Of a stretch of DNA of 64,000 nucleotides, positions 8,518 through 16,673 are shown in pieces. The translations under genes were made by a program, and so were the position numbers. The notes under the pieces were generated by a model. That model ran no database searches, was not told the DNA's origin, and saw only the letters and a program-made list of their open reading frames with translations. How positions within the stretch are numbered: position 1 is the stretch's first letter; the number at the start of each line of letters is the position of its first letter. The DNA lies in assembly GCA_963752745.1 (NCBI GenBank), contig CAVWAK010000008.1, forward strand, positions 40,027 through 104,026, given 5' to 3'. The DNA is from Thiogranum sp963752745 (GTDB lineage: Bacteria; Pseudomonadota; Gammaproteobacteria; DSM-19610).

Positions 8518-10134
8518 ATGGATAGATCAACGAATCACACAAAGCATGTCCTCGCAACTATCCTCTGGATAACAACACTACTGGGAATACCGTCTGCCTC
8601 CTGGGCTGAAGATTTCGATGAGGCCGAGCGGCTGTATGCCGATCATTGCGCGGTGTGCCACGGGGCGGACCGCGGCGGATACATCGGACCGGCACTGAAC
8701 AGCGAGCAGACCAAGCTCACCCAGGAGCAGATCAGTACCAAGATCCTGAAGGAGGAGTCACGACCTTGATGCCGCAACATCCTACGTGGCCCGGCAAATT
8801 ATCGATCAAGGAAATGGATCTGCTGGCCTCGCTTATAGCACAGCGCCCGAAACAATCCATGTCCTGGGGATTGAACGACATACGGAATTCACTCGAAGTG
8901 CTCGTCGCCGATGAATCAACCTTGCCTGACAAACCGACCTACCCGATCGAGAACCTCGACGATCTGATGGCCATAATGGCACGCGGACGCTTCGCCGCCG
9001 GAGATGAAGCCAAGGTCGTGTTCTTCGACGGCAGAACCAACAAAAAGATTGGCGAGGTACCCACCGACTTTGCACCGCACCTGATGGACTTTCACCCCAA
9101 GCAGGAACGCTGGGCCTATGTTCGGGATGATATCGGCTACATCCTGAAGATTGATCTTTACTCGTTAAAGATTGTTCGCAAGGTACGGGCTGGATTGAAT
9201 GGCACGTCACTCGCGGTATCACGCGACGGGCGATACCTGGCCGCGGGTTCCTTCGTGCCAAATACGGCGGTGATTCTGGATGCCGCGACCCTGGAGCCAC
9301 TCAAGCTGATGGAACTGCGCGGCATCGACCCGGACGGCAAGATGGTCGAGGCTGACTCGGGCATGATCACCAGCACTCCGTTCGCAGATTACTTCGTGAT
9401 CGCGCTCGAACAGGCCGGCCAGGTGTGGATTATGGATCTGAATAAACCTGACATGCCGATCACCAAAATAACTGACGTGGGCCGGCACCTGCACGATGCC
9501 TTTCTCTCGCCGGATGGCCGTTACGTAGTGGTTTCCTCTTACGATGACAATATCAACACCGTCATCGACCTGGCCGAAAAACGTATTGTCAAAAAGATTC
9601 CTGCCGGGTGTCAGCCGCACCTCGGTTCGGGTGCCGTGGTGCGGTCGCATGGCCGACTGCTGGGTATCGGCACCAATATCGGTTCACGCCCCTGCGAGCC
9701 GTACGAAGTGACCGTGTTTGACATGGATACCTTCGAGGTAGTCAAGCGCATTCCTGTGCTGGGCCCCACTGAATCGCCTGCTGCTCATCCCAAGGCCCCT
9801 TATATTGTGGTCGACATCGTTGGCACGGGACCGAATGCAAGCAAGATCCAGTTCATAGACAAGAAGAGCTCTGAAAGTTGTCAGGACCCTCACTGTCGCA
9901 GGCACACTCGGTCATTCACATTTCCCGGAATACACGGCGCGAGGCGACTACCTCTATGTCAGCTCCGGAGTTGGCGGTGACCGGATCGCCGGATATGACG
10001 GTGACCGGCTCGTGATCTACGACGCGCATACACTGAAGAAAGTGAAGACGGTATCAATGGAGGTGCCCGCCGGCGTGTTCTCACATCTACGCGCGCGTAC
10101 TGTGGTGGTGGGACTCGAGAGCACGGCGCACTAG
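8518..10134 (+). pseudogene. nirN: NirN-like c/d1-type cytochrome, two frameshifts
   Basis: The reconstructed product has a signal peptide, a c-type heme motif CAVCH at residues 44-48, and a heme d1-type propeller ending in PAGVFSHLRARTVVVGLE, a hallmark of the NirN/NirS family. NirN oxidises dihydro-heme d1 in the periplasm during heme d1 synthesis for nitrite reductase. Frame 1 runs from 8518 and stops at 8767. One base appears missing near 8751, after which the second frame continues to about 9870. A further shift near 9871 is needed to read to TAG at 10132-10134. No other nir gene is nearby. NirS itself is an alternative, but the N-terminal cytochrome and SWGLNDIRNSLEVLV section fit NirN better. 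It is either a decaying gene or carries sequence errors. Confidence 0.72.
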
Positions 10135-10242
10135 GAAGCGAGTTTCGGGCAATAGCAAGCGCGATGGCTAACCGAAGTACAAACACTCAAAAACAATGCC
10201 GGCTCTCAGTATGAACCTGCCATTGCTATTTCGGGAGAGGAA

Positions 10243-10779
10243 ATGACTATTGCCTTTGGCCCCGTCCCATCACGGCGCCTTGGGCGCAGTCTGGGTATTA
10301 ATAACATCCCCCCGAAGTCCTGTTCCTATTCCTGCCTGTACTGCCAGGTTGGAGTCACCCAAGGGAAATTGGTTGAGCCGCGGGATTTCTATGCTCCGGA
10401 AGATATTTATCAGGAGGTCAGCGAACAACTGAAAAAGGCACACAACTCAGACGAGCCTATCGATTACCTGACCTTCGTTCCCGATGGCGAACCGACTTTA
10501 GACATCAATCTTGGGAAGGCAATCGACTTGTTGCGGCCGTTGAATATTCCGATTGCCGTCATTTCGAATGCCTCCCTGCTATGGCGTGAAGATGTCCGTG
10601 CGGCGATTGGTAAGGCAGATTGGGTCTCGGTGAAGGTCGATAGCGTTGTTGAGGAAATTTGGAAACAGGTCAACCGCCCACATGTAGCGCTGCGCCTGGA
10701 TGACATCAAGGATGGCATTCGGCATGGTGCTGTTTTTCGTGCTGGAGAAACTCGTTCTCTGGCGTCACTGCCACGATAG
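10243..10779 (+). pseudogene. Radical SAM protein (COG0731 type), 3' end lost by deletion
   Basis: The N-terminal 160 residues are a clear radical SAM enzyme with GPVPSRRLGRSLGIN and the iron-sulfur motif CSYSCLYC (Cys27, Cys31, Cys34), of the wyosine-synthetase-like family. After DDIKDGIRHG, near base 10722, the sequence switches to ZIP-transporter coding DNA in a different frame and stops at 10777-10779. Family members are usually around 300 residues, so roughly half the barrel is missing and activity is unlikely. The ribosome binding site GGGAGAGG precedes ATG 10243. Confidence 0.8.
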
Positions 10780-11239
10780 CGCGTGCGAAGTGCATGGGCG
10801 CGCCGCTCCGCTTATCCTGATCGGAGATGCCTTCCACAACTTTGTGGACGGAGTGGTGATCGCCGCCGCCTTCCTCACCTCGATTCCGCTCGGGATCGCC
10901 GCATCGCTGGCTGTGATCGCGCATGAGATTCCGCAGGAGGTCGGCGATTTCGCCATCCTGCTCGACAATGGGTACGGACGTACGAAGGCGTTAATTCTCA
11001 ATGGACTCTCAGCCGCCGCCACACTGCCGGGTGCCTTGATGGCCTATTTCTGGCTCGGTGAGACGCGCGTAGCAGTGCCTTACATCTTGGCGATCTCTGC
11101 CGCGAGCTTCATTTACATCGCTTCAGCCGACCTCATCCCGGGGCTGCATCGGCAGGTGACCGCCGCTACTTCCCTGCGCCAGCTCGTGCTACTGCTCGCG
11201 GGGATCGGCACGATCGCTATTTTTCACCACGGAGGATGA
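10722..11239 (+). pseudogene. ZIP-family metal transporter, 5' end lost
   Basis: From about 10722 this frame reads LFFVLEKLVLWRHCH, the cytosolic loop of a ZIP zinc/iron permease, then the metal-binding helices with DAFHNFVDGVVIAAAF and AHEIPQEVGDF, and three more membrane segments to the stop at 11237-11239. The first three membrane helices are absent and no ribosome binding site precedes the ATG at 10722. It is therefore the distal half of a transporter joined by deletion to the radical SAM gene. The metal-site residues are intact, so the loss looks recent. Confidence 0.82.
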
Positions 11240-11242
11240 ATC

Positions 11243-11704
11243 ATGAATCCACTGACCGAAGCAGAAATCCATGCGCTCAGCGAGGCGCTCAACGACGAGT
11301 ACCTTGCCTGGGCAACTTACGATCAGGTGATTGCCGACTTCGGCGAGGTGCGGCCATTCAGCAATATCCGTGAAGCCGAGGCGCGCCACATCAAGGCGCT
11401 TTGCACTCTGTTTGCACGCTATGGGCTACCCGTGCCCGAGAACCCCTGGCCGGGAAAGGTTGCACGCTATGCCAGTCTGCACGTAGCCTGTGAAGCGGGT
11501 GTCGCCGCCGAGATTGCCAATGGCGAAATGTACGAGCGGCTGCTCGGGGCAATCCAGCGCCCGGACATTCTCACGGTGCTGCGCAATCTGCAGGCGGCTT
11601 CGCAGCAGCGACATCTGGTTGCGTTTCAGCGTTGTGCCCAACGTTCTGGAGAGGTGGCGGTGGCGGCGCGGGGCACTGGTGAGCTCGTTCATGAGTGCAC
11701 CTGA
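11243..11704 (+). CDS. Ferritin-like DUF2202 protein
   Basis: A 153-residue all-helical protein of the DUF2202 ferritin-like group. EAEIHALSEALNDEYLAWATYDQVIADFG and REAEARHIKAL carry the Glu and ExxH residues expected of a di-iron four-helix bundle, with a second pair in EIANGEMYERLL and QQRHLVAF. The start ATG 11243 has GGAGG at 11231-11235. It begins 3 bp after the ZIP fragment stop, so the two were probably one operon concerned with metal handling. The function is not established. A role in iron or oxidative stress is inference. Confidence 0.8.
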   Translation: MNPLTEAEIHALSEALNDEYLAWATYDQVIADFGEVRPFSNIREAEARHIKALCTLFARYGLPVPENPWPGKVARYASLHVACEAGVAAEIANGEMYERLLGAIQRPDILTVLRNLQAASQQRHLVAFQRCAQRSGEVAVAARGTGELVHECT

Positions 11705-11764
11705 AGTCTGCTGCCAGATTCAGGAGATTGCCGCGCTGCTTTCGCAATGACGAGGATATATTAA

Positions 11765-12811
11765 TCAATCAGCGCTTCCCTGGATAAACGTTTCCGTTTC
11801 CATGGCGGAACTGTATTCACCTGTCCGTGCGGCACCGTTAAGAAAAGCACGCTGGTACAGTGCCTGTTGCGTCGCGGCTGCATTCTCAGTATTCCCCCGC
11901 CAGGCCTTCAGTGCCGGTTCCTGCAGTGCACGTCCATAGGAGAATGACAGTTCCCAGGGTGCATCTGGAAACATCGCATTCATGGCATTGAGGTTGGCTG
12001 TTGCCTCTTCCGGGGTCTGACCACCGGAGAGGAAGTTGATGCTTGGCACAGCTGCCGGGACCGCGCGCCTGAATACCTTGAGCGTGGCCTCGGCTACCTG
12101 TTCAGGACTGGCCCTGGACGGAAAGTCCTTGCCCGAAGTCACCATGCTGGGCTTGAGCACGATGCATTCGAGAATCACCTTGTGTCGGTGCAGGGCGTGG
12201 AATACGGCATGCAGGACCGCCTCGATGACTTCCGCGCTGCGTGCGATGGTGTGGTCGCCGTCGATCAGCACCTCGGGTTCCACGATGGGTACAAACCCTT
12301 CCACCTGGCAGATGGCGGCATAGCGCGCCAGCATCTCCGCATTGGCCTCAAGGCCGAGTACAGTCGGGTTGTGGTCGCTGATCGGGTACACCTCGCGCCA
12401 CTTAGCGAAGCGCGCACCCTGTGTCTTGTAGGTCTGCAGGCGCTCTGCAAGGGCATCCAGTCCCTGCGTGATCTTGTCGCCCGCTGCGTTGGCAAGAGGT
12501 TGTAAACCCTTGTCTACCTTGATGCCCGGTACGATACCCTGTTTTGCAAGTACCTCCGGCAGAGGTGTGCCGTCATCTGACTGTTGTGTTAGCGTCTCCT
12601 CGAACAGGATAACGCCACTGACAAACTCATTCAGTCCCGGCGTGGTGAACAGCAGGCTGCGGTAGCTGTGCCGCAGCTCTTCGGTTGATTCGACATCAAT
12701 GGCGGCAAAGCGCTTGGCGATTGTTGGCGCACTTTCGTCAGCGGCCAGAATACCCTTGCGAACCTGTACCATGGCGCTAATGGTTGCTTCAAGTTCGGCT
12801 GTTGTATCCAT
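11765..12811 (-). CDS. Fructose-bisphosphate aldolase, class I
   Basis: A 348-residue animal-type class I aldolase that cleaves fructose 1,6-bisphosphate through a Schiff base in glycolysis and gluconeogenesis. The Schiff-base lysine is Lys220 in IVLKPSMVT, and the N-terminal GILAADES, FAKWREVYPI, EPEVLIDGDH and FLSGGQ motifs are all present. It needs no metal. It stands alone on the minus strand with no operon partners and borders the accessory island. The length is normal for the family. Confidence 0.95.
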   Translation of the reverse strand: MDTTAELEATISAMVQVRKGILAADESAPTIAKRFAAIDVESTEELRHSYRSLLFTTPGLNEFVSGVILFEETLTQQSDDGTPLPEVLAKQGIVPGIKVDKGLQPLANAAGDKITQGLDALAERLQTYKTQGARFAKWREVYPISDHNPTVLGLEANAEMLARYAAICQVEGFVPIVEPEVLIDGDHTIARSAEVIEAVLHAVFHALHRHKVILECIVLKPSMVTSGKDFPSRASPEQVAEATLKVFRRAVPAAVPSINFLSGGQTPEEATANLNAMNAMFPDAPWELSFSYGRALQEPALKAWRGNTENAAATQQALYQRAFLNGAARTGEYSSAMETETFIQGSAD

Positions 12812-13524
12812 GGCCCTGTCATCCTTTTGCGTGTTTCAGAATGGTGCTTCTTTATTTTAGCAGTCTTAGGCCTTGAGTCTGCGCCTGCGTTGACACATAT
12901 CAATAACAGCGGGGGTTTTCTGCGTCAGGGGAGCAGTGACTCTTGGCCGGCAGTCGAGATACGATTGCAATACGTGAACGTCCGGACTTGCTGCATTTTC
13001 ACCGTTCGCATTTCGCCCGGGAAGGTCTTTTTCTGGCCGAACTTCCCCGTACACAGCTGAGCCAGGAAGTAGCTTCTTCCCAGCCACGAACGGCAAGTTA
13101 CCAGCTGAATCCGGAACTACATGAAATCCTTATATAAGGTTTCACTAATCGGCAGGAGTCGACCCAAGTCGGAAGTTCAGCGTCATGGATTAAATCTGTC
13201 TAGTTGGCGACCAATATTAGTTGAACCTATCTATGGAACCGCTGCCATCTTGTGCAGAGAAGTCACGAACTGGATATCACATATCTTCAAAGCTCCAGCG
13301 TTTCAATAAATCAAACATGTCTCATTACATAGTTTGATAATTACCAACATACTGATTGTTAGCAGTTTCTTTCAGTTACCCACTCCACTGTGGCTGCCCA
13401 TTAATATCTCATGTTTAACAACCAGTTATAGTAATTTCGTTGTTTTCTAAATAGGTTGGCATGTCTCCTGCAATCGTCAACATGTGAGCGAAACAACTTA
13501 ACCATTCAATTAAGGAGAAGGGAA
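12812..13524. other. Gene-free stretch at the left edge of the accessory island
   Basis: About 710 bp with no convincing gene on either strand. It holds repeat A (13117-13185) and the leader of the small gene at 13525. Short frames here lack ribosome binding sites and family resemblance. The AT content rises towards 13300-13500. Confidence 0.5.
13117..13185 (+). repeat. REP-like intergenic repeat, copy A
   Basis: A 69-bp unit matching copy C (14600-14668) at about 58 of 69 positions with no gaps. Both start CTACATGAAATCCTTATATA and contain a GCAGGAG head followed by a short palindrome (CGACCC...GTCGG). The GGAG head plus palindrome resembles REP sequences. Confidence 0.75.
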
Positions 13525-13734
13525 ATGAGTAACTTAGTGATTAAAGACTTAGATGTGGAAACCGTATTGGATCGGAAGACCATGGCATCCGTGACCGGCG
13601 GCTTCTTCATGCGCATCCTCAGCCCTTACCGGATAGCAGCAACGCTAGCAGGGGCCCAATCTGGCGATAAAATCAGTGTTGCTTGGAAGGATAATAGTGG
13701 TGAAACCGGCGGCGCCGATAGCGTCATGAAATAA
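13525..13734 (+). CDS. Small peptide with double-glycine leader (putative bacteriocin/RiPP-like precursor)
   Basis: A 69-residue protein starting at ATG 13525 with a strong ribosome binding site (AAGGAGAAGGGAA). An in-frame start at 13456 would only add an unconserved extension. The first 26 residues read like a GG-type leader: KDLDVETVLDRKTMASVTGG, with hydrophobic and acidic positions before Gly25-Gly26, where a C39-peptidase transporter would cut. The remainder (43 residues, from FFMRILSP) contains a hydrophobic start and a polar, glycine-rich end, with no cysteine. No transporter, modification enzyme or immunity gene is nearby, so it is an orphan. A secretion-type leader is what I see. 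Antimicrobial action is inference. Confidence 0.6.
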   Translation: MSNLVIKDLDVETVLDRKTMASVTGGFFMRILSPYRIAATLAGAQSGDKISVAWKDNSGETGGADSVMK

Positions 13735-14251
13735 GTATATCGATACGGAAATGATCAGGTCACATCCATGTCGACCTGATCCTGACTGCCAGGAGGAGTG
13801 GCGAACAAGTTGGCTCTGGAGTGTCTCCGGAACAGGTATCGGGCTGTCTAAAGGCGTGCGCATCCTTGACGGTGAGGCTCTGCATGTGTCGCATGAAACG
13901 ATTTGTCGAAGCATTTACGTACCCAGCACAACCGTTACAATACTATCAACAGCGGCTCCTTCGGAGGCCGTTTCGTATTGGTGTGTAGGTCCGTTTGTGG
14001 CCGGACTTACCCCTTCGCGCCAATCCCAACGTGTGGGCTTTCCCTGACTTTGAACGGCAGGAATCTGGTCAAACCCAGACCTAGCAGACTGATTCCATAT
14101 AAGCATCCGCTAACAGGCGGGAGACGACCCAACCCGGTCTTTTAGCCAACGCTTATATTCATAGCCACTAAACGGGGAATAACGACCCTTTTCCACCTTT
14201 CCTGAAAAGGAGTATTTATGCTAAAAGTGAAGCCTGAAAAGGAGGCCGACC
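13735..14251. other. Intergenic region between the two small island genes
   Basis: About 515 bp. It contains a possible stem-loop at 13947-13975 (CGGCTCC ttc GGAGGCCG, with one bulge) after the GG-leader gene, repeat B at 14091-14150 and a 16-codon frame at 14218. No other gene is visible. Confidence 0.45.
14091..14150 (+). repeat. REP-like intergenic repeat, copy B (diverged)
   Basis: This copy shares the ATATAAG, CGCTAAC, GGCGGGAG, CGACCC and TTTAGC blocks with copies A and C in the same order and orientation, but with more changes and small gaps. It lies between the GG-leader gene and the coiled-coil gene. Confidence 0.6.
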
Positions 14252-14268
14252 GTGTCAAAGCGAGATAA
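14218..14268 (+). CDS. Possible 16-residue leader peptide overlapping the next gene
   Basis: The ATG at 14218 is preceded by AAAAGGAG at good spacing and opens a frame MLKVKPEKEADRVKAR that stops at 14266-14268, inside the next gene (start 14252). The block CCTGAAAAGGAG occurs twice (14201-14212 and 14233-14244), serving each start. It could be translational coupling or only a duplicated ribosome binding site. Confidence 0.3.
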   Translation: MLKVKPEKEADRVKAR

Positions 14269-14545
14269 ATTTATCGCCCGAATGAAATTGCAACTGGAAG
14301 AAGGAAAGGCAGAGTTACACAGGCTGGAATCGGAGGCGGGGAACGCGCAGGCAGGCATCAGAGAAAAATACTTGCAAACCATCGATGAGCTTCGCGAGAA
14401 ACGGGTAGCGGCTGAAACGAAGCTCGAGCAAATCGAGCGTTCCGGCGAAGAGGTCTGGGAGGACCTCAAGGACGAAGCCGAAAGAACTTGGACGGCATTC
14501 AAGGCTGGCATGGACGTGTTTCGTGATTTTTTAGACCATTCCTAA
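14252..14545 (+). CDS. Small coiled-coil protein of unknown function
   Basis: A 97-residue, highly charged helical protein starting at GTG 14252 with a very strong ribosome binding site (AAAAGGAGG). Long stretches rich in Glu, Lys and Ala with heptad-like hydrophobic spacing (KLQLEEGKAELHRLE, LREKRVAAETKLEQIE) point to a coiled coil over most of its length. The C-terminus WTAFKAGMDVFRDF looks amphipathic and could touch a membrane or partner. There is no signal peptide. It lies between repeats B and C. Similar short coiled-coil proteins are widespread in proteobacteria, but I know of no defined function. Confidence 0.75.
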   Translation: MSKRDKFIARMKLQLEEGKAELHRLESEAGNAQAGIREKYLQTIDELREKRVAAETKLEQIERSGEEVWEDLKDEAERTWTAFKAGMDVFRDFLDHS

Positions 14546-14889
14546 CCAGAAGGTAGACCAGGATTCATCTTCAAGGGCCGCTTCTGGCCGAACTCGGTCC
14601 TACATGAAATCCTTATATAAGATTACGCTAACCTGCAGGAGCCGACCCTGGTCGGACGTTTAGCGACAACCACAGAGAAAATAAATCTGCCGCTTTATCT
14701 GTTCCAATAAGTCCCCAGCTTATCTCTCTGAAATATGATTTGTATTTCCGGCTATCCCGGAGAGATTCCAATACAGTTTATCAGGGTACAAATATTGTTA
14801 TTGGCAGTTTCGGTTGTTCCATCCGTGTGACCCCCCGAATTCCTCGTTTCATTTCCTGTATACAACACACCCAGTTATTTAATTATTAA
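14546..14889. other. Intergenic region between coiled-coil gene and IS element
   Basis: It contains a loose stem (CCAGAAG 14546-14552 with CTTCTGG 14581-14587) just after the stop and then repeat C. Nothing gene-like is seen. The bases just before the IS are TTAA. Confidence 0.45.
14600..14668 (+). repeat. REP-like intergenic repeat, copy C
   Basis: The best-formed copy. CGCTAAC and GTTTAGCG flank GCAGGAG and the inner palindrome CCGACC ct GGTCGG. It is the same length as copy A (69 bp) and in the same orientation. Confidence 0.75.
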
Positions 14890-14963
14890 GGAAGGTCTGA
14901 ATAATTGATGTTATTTCGTTGCACTTGCCATCCTCGATCAAACGACTATAAAAAAGCGTGCAT

Positions 14964-15014
14964 TTGCGCCTGAATTAACCGTATTTTTGGTTAATCCAGG
15001 GTTTCCAGGCGCAA
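14964..15014 (-). terminator. Nested stem-loop after the IS transposase gene
   Basis: TTGCGCCTG (14964-14972) pairs with CAGGCGCAA (15006-15014). Inside, ATTAACC (14974-14980) pairs with GGTTAAT (14989-14995). It lies just beyond the transposase stop on the minus strand and within the IS, so it may end transposase transcription or be a transposition-related structure. Confidence 0.45.
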
Positions 15015-15022
15015 CTGTCCTG

Positions 15023-15976
15023 TCAAACGGCTAATAATTTCTTCTTCGCCAGCACCAGATTCACCAAGGCGCACTTGGTAAACACGCACTGCGCATTTTT
15101 ATCCAGGCCGCGGTACCGGACCTTGGTAAAACCGAAGTGGCGCTTCATCACACCAAACACATGCTCAACCCGGGAACGGATTTTCGACTTGTAGCGATTC
15201 GCCGATTGTTCGGCCTCGGTCAGTTTGTGGTAACGGCTGCCTTTCTTCTGTGTGAAGTCTTTCGCGTTCGGAGCCTGTTCATACAGCAGTTTTTTCTGTC
15301 CGGCATACGCGGAATCGCCCCAAACGTGCGTCTCATCACCATGCAATAAGTCGCCGAGCAGCTGGGAGTCATGCACATTGGCCGCCGTCACCGCAACCGA
15401 ATGAATCAGCTTCGTTTGGTTGTCCACGCCAATATGCGTCTTCATCCCGAAGTACCATTGATTGCCTTTGCGCGTCTGGTGCATATCGAGATCACGGGCT
15501 TTGTCTTTGTTCTTCGTCGACGTGGGCGCATCAATGATCGTTGCATCCACAATCGTGCCACGGTTTACCTTTAATCCGTTCTCGGCCAGATACACGTTGA
15601 CCAACCGGAACATTTCATCGCCCAGGTTGTAGCGCTCCATTAAATGTCTGAAGTTGAGGATGGTGGTCTCGTCCGGCACCGGCTCCTTGCCCAAATCAAT
15701 CCTGACAAACTGGCGCATGGCGCGGGAATCATAGAGTGCTTCTTCAGCGCCCGGATCAGACAATTCAAACCAATGCTGGAGAAAATGGATGCGCAGCATC
15801 CGTTCTATCCCGATCGGCCTTCTGCCGGCACCTTTCGGCTTGGGGTAATAGGGCTTGATGACCTTGCTCAGTGCTTTCCAGGGAATGATCCGATCCATCT
15901 CTTCCAAAAAGACTTCCTTGCGGGTCTTTTTGCGGTATTTTTCGAAATCATCGGTGGCAAAACTCTGTTGGCGCAT
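15023..15976 (-). CDS. IS5-family transposase
   Basis: A 317-residue DDE transposase. It has the IS5 N-terminal domain (SFATDDFEKYRKKTRKEVFLEEMD, with the ERMLRIHFLQHWFELSDPG dimer region) and catalytic motifs TIVDATIIDAP (first Asp), THVWGDSAYAG (second Asp) and the terminal YKSKIRSRVEHVFGVMKRHFG block with the catalytic Glu. The length is full and there are no internal stops, so it is probably active. The start is ATG 15976. It cuts and moves its own element. No other gene is in the IS. Confidence 0.95.
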   Translation of the reverse strand: MRQQSFATDDFEKYRKKTRKEVFLEEMDRIIPWKALSKVIKPYYPKPKGAGRRPIGIERMLRIHFLQHWFELSDPGAEEALYDSRAMRQFVRIDLGKEPVPDETTILNFRHLMERYNLGDEMFRLVNVYLAENGLKVNRGTIVDATIIDAPTSTKNKDKARDLDMHQTRKGNQWYFGMKTHIGVDNQTKLIHSVAVTAANVHDSQLLGDLLHGDETHVWGDSAYAGQKKLLYEQAPNAKDFTQKKGSRYHKLTEAEQSANRYKSKIRSRVEHVFGVMKRHFGFTKVRYRGLDKNAQCVFTKCALVNLVLAKKKLLAV

Positions 15977-16041
15977 CGTTCGCTTCCTAATTGAATGACT
16001 TTCTGTATTATCTCAGATTCAGGGAATTAATCAGAGTGCCC

Positions 16042-16129
16042 CTAGCATATAAACTCTTCGGGCTGCTTCTATATGGAGCAGTCCCCACAATACATATGTT
16101 ACTGCACCAAGCTTGGCGAAAAAATTCAT
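16042..16129 (-). pseudogene. 5' part of second integron cassette gene, cut by the IS
   Basis: On the minus strand, ATG at 16129 follows GGAG at normal spacing and reads MNFFAKLGAVTYVLWGLLH and then IEAARRVYML before running into the IS end, where it stops at 16031. The LWGLLH.EAA..VY pattern is that of small multi-pass membrane proteins often seen in cassettes. The frame does not resume left of the IS: the minus strand from 14889 meets stop codons at once. The 3' part and its attC are therefore missing. Confidence 0.65.
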
Positions 16130-16147
16130 AGTCTAGTCTCCAACAAC

Positions 16148-16228
16148 ACCTAACGGTGTGCGCCAGCGGCCGCGCGCGGTTTGCGCGGTCCGAGCCCCGT
16201 AGGGGCATACTGGGCGCATTGGTTATAC
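16148..16228 (-). other. attC recombination site (integron cassette)
   Basis: Read on the minus strand, the site opens with GTATAAC (16228-16222) and ends with GTTAGGT (16154-16148), a perfect GTTRRRY core. Inner boxes TGCGCCCAG (16218-16210) and CTGGCGCACA are complementary apart from an unpaired base, as in functional attC hairpins. The 81-bp length is typical. The stop codon of the lipoprotein gene lies inside the left box, as is common for cassettes. Confidence 0.85.
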
Positions 16229-16657
16229 GTTTTCATCAACCGGCCTGAGTGGATAACCCTCTGGTTGAACAATGTGGTTTGTTTGCGGGAATTCCTTTTC
16301 TGGCCCCAGGACAAACACACTACCGTCTTTCTCGATCTGAACTTTAAACAGCCAGTGAGAGAACCGCCTCAATTTCCCAAATTCGTGGCTTATGTGCTTC
16401 GGTTTGTAGTGCCACTGCTTGTCACCGGCAATAATCGTGAATTGCACATCGCCGTAAGCGTCCCAGTTTTCAAGGGTTATTGAGCTATTCGCGGCCAGAT
16501 CGAATGATTTTTGATCTTCAAAAAGTACTTGAATGATGCGCACCTCAATACCTGTGTTGTTAAATACTTCAAATTTTGAGGGTAACGTGCACCCAGACAA
16601 CAGTAGTAGCACAACGCACAAAACCCAAGTACTTCTTTCGCTGCTAGAATATCTCAC
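16223..16657 (-). CDS. Cassette-borne lipoprotein of unknown function
   Basis: A 144-residue predicted lipoprotein starting at GTG 16657 (GAGAAGAA precedes it). The signal segment WVLCVVLLLLSGC ends in a lipobox Cys. The mature part starts TLPSKFEVFNNTGIEVRI, which resembles beta-strand-rich periplasmic proteins, and includes an exposed charged tail. It is the first cassette: the attI-side core site (16674-16680) lies just before its start and the attC begins at its stop. I do not recognise a family. It is probably anchored in the outer or inner membrane facing the periplasm. Confidence 0.8.
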   Translation of the reverse strand: MRYSSSERSTWVLCVVLLLLSGCTLPSKFEVFNNTGIEVRIIQVLFEDQKSFDLAANSSITLENWDAYGDVQFTIIAGDKQWHYKPKHISHEFGKLRRFSHWLFKVQIEKDGSVFVLGPEKEFPQTNHIVQPEGYPLRPVDENV

Positions 16658-16673
16658 TTCTTCTCACAAAAAC

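Larger units (their letters stand above)
14890..16041 (-). mobile_element. IS5-family insertion sequence
   Basis: A 1152-bp element with one transposase gene. The ends match as imperfect inverted repeats: GGAAGGTCTGAATAATT at 14890-14906, and the complement of 16025-16041 reading GGGCACTCTGATTAATT (12 of 17 positions). The size and the GGAAGGT-type end suit IS5. Both outer flanks fit the YTAR target (TTAA left, CTAG right) but they are not the same, so no direct target duplication is present. It cuts an integron cassette gene on its right side. Confidence 0.75.

Noticed and set aside
12827..13060. 77-residue ORF after the aldolase gene
   Set aside because: It starts within the aldolase upstream region on the other strand, with no ribosome binding site and mixed composition.
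13121..13309. 62-residue ORF starting in repeat A
   Set aside because: It begins inside the repeat, has no ribosome binding site and no recognisable protein features.
13117..14668. Repeats A-C as integron attC sites
   Set aside because: They contain CGCTAAC/GTTTAGCG-like ends and a palindrome, but lack a proper GTTRRRY core and paired L boxes, and the palindromic part (about 45 bp) is too short. The real attC at 16148-16228 looks quite different.
16008..16208. Minus-strand ORF overlapping the attC and the IS end
   Set aside because: It runs through attC and IS DNA. The frame starting at 16129 with a proper ribosome binding site is the better cassette gene.
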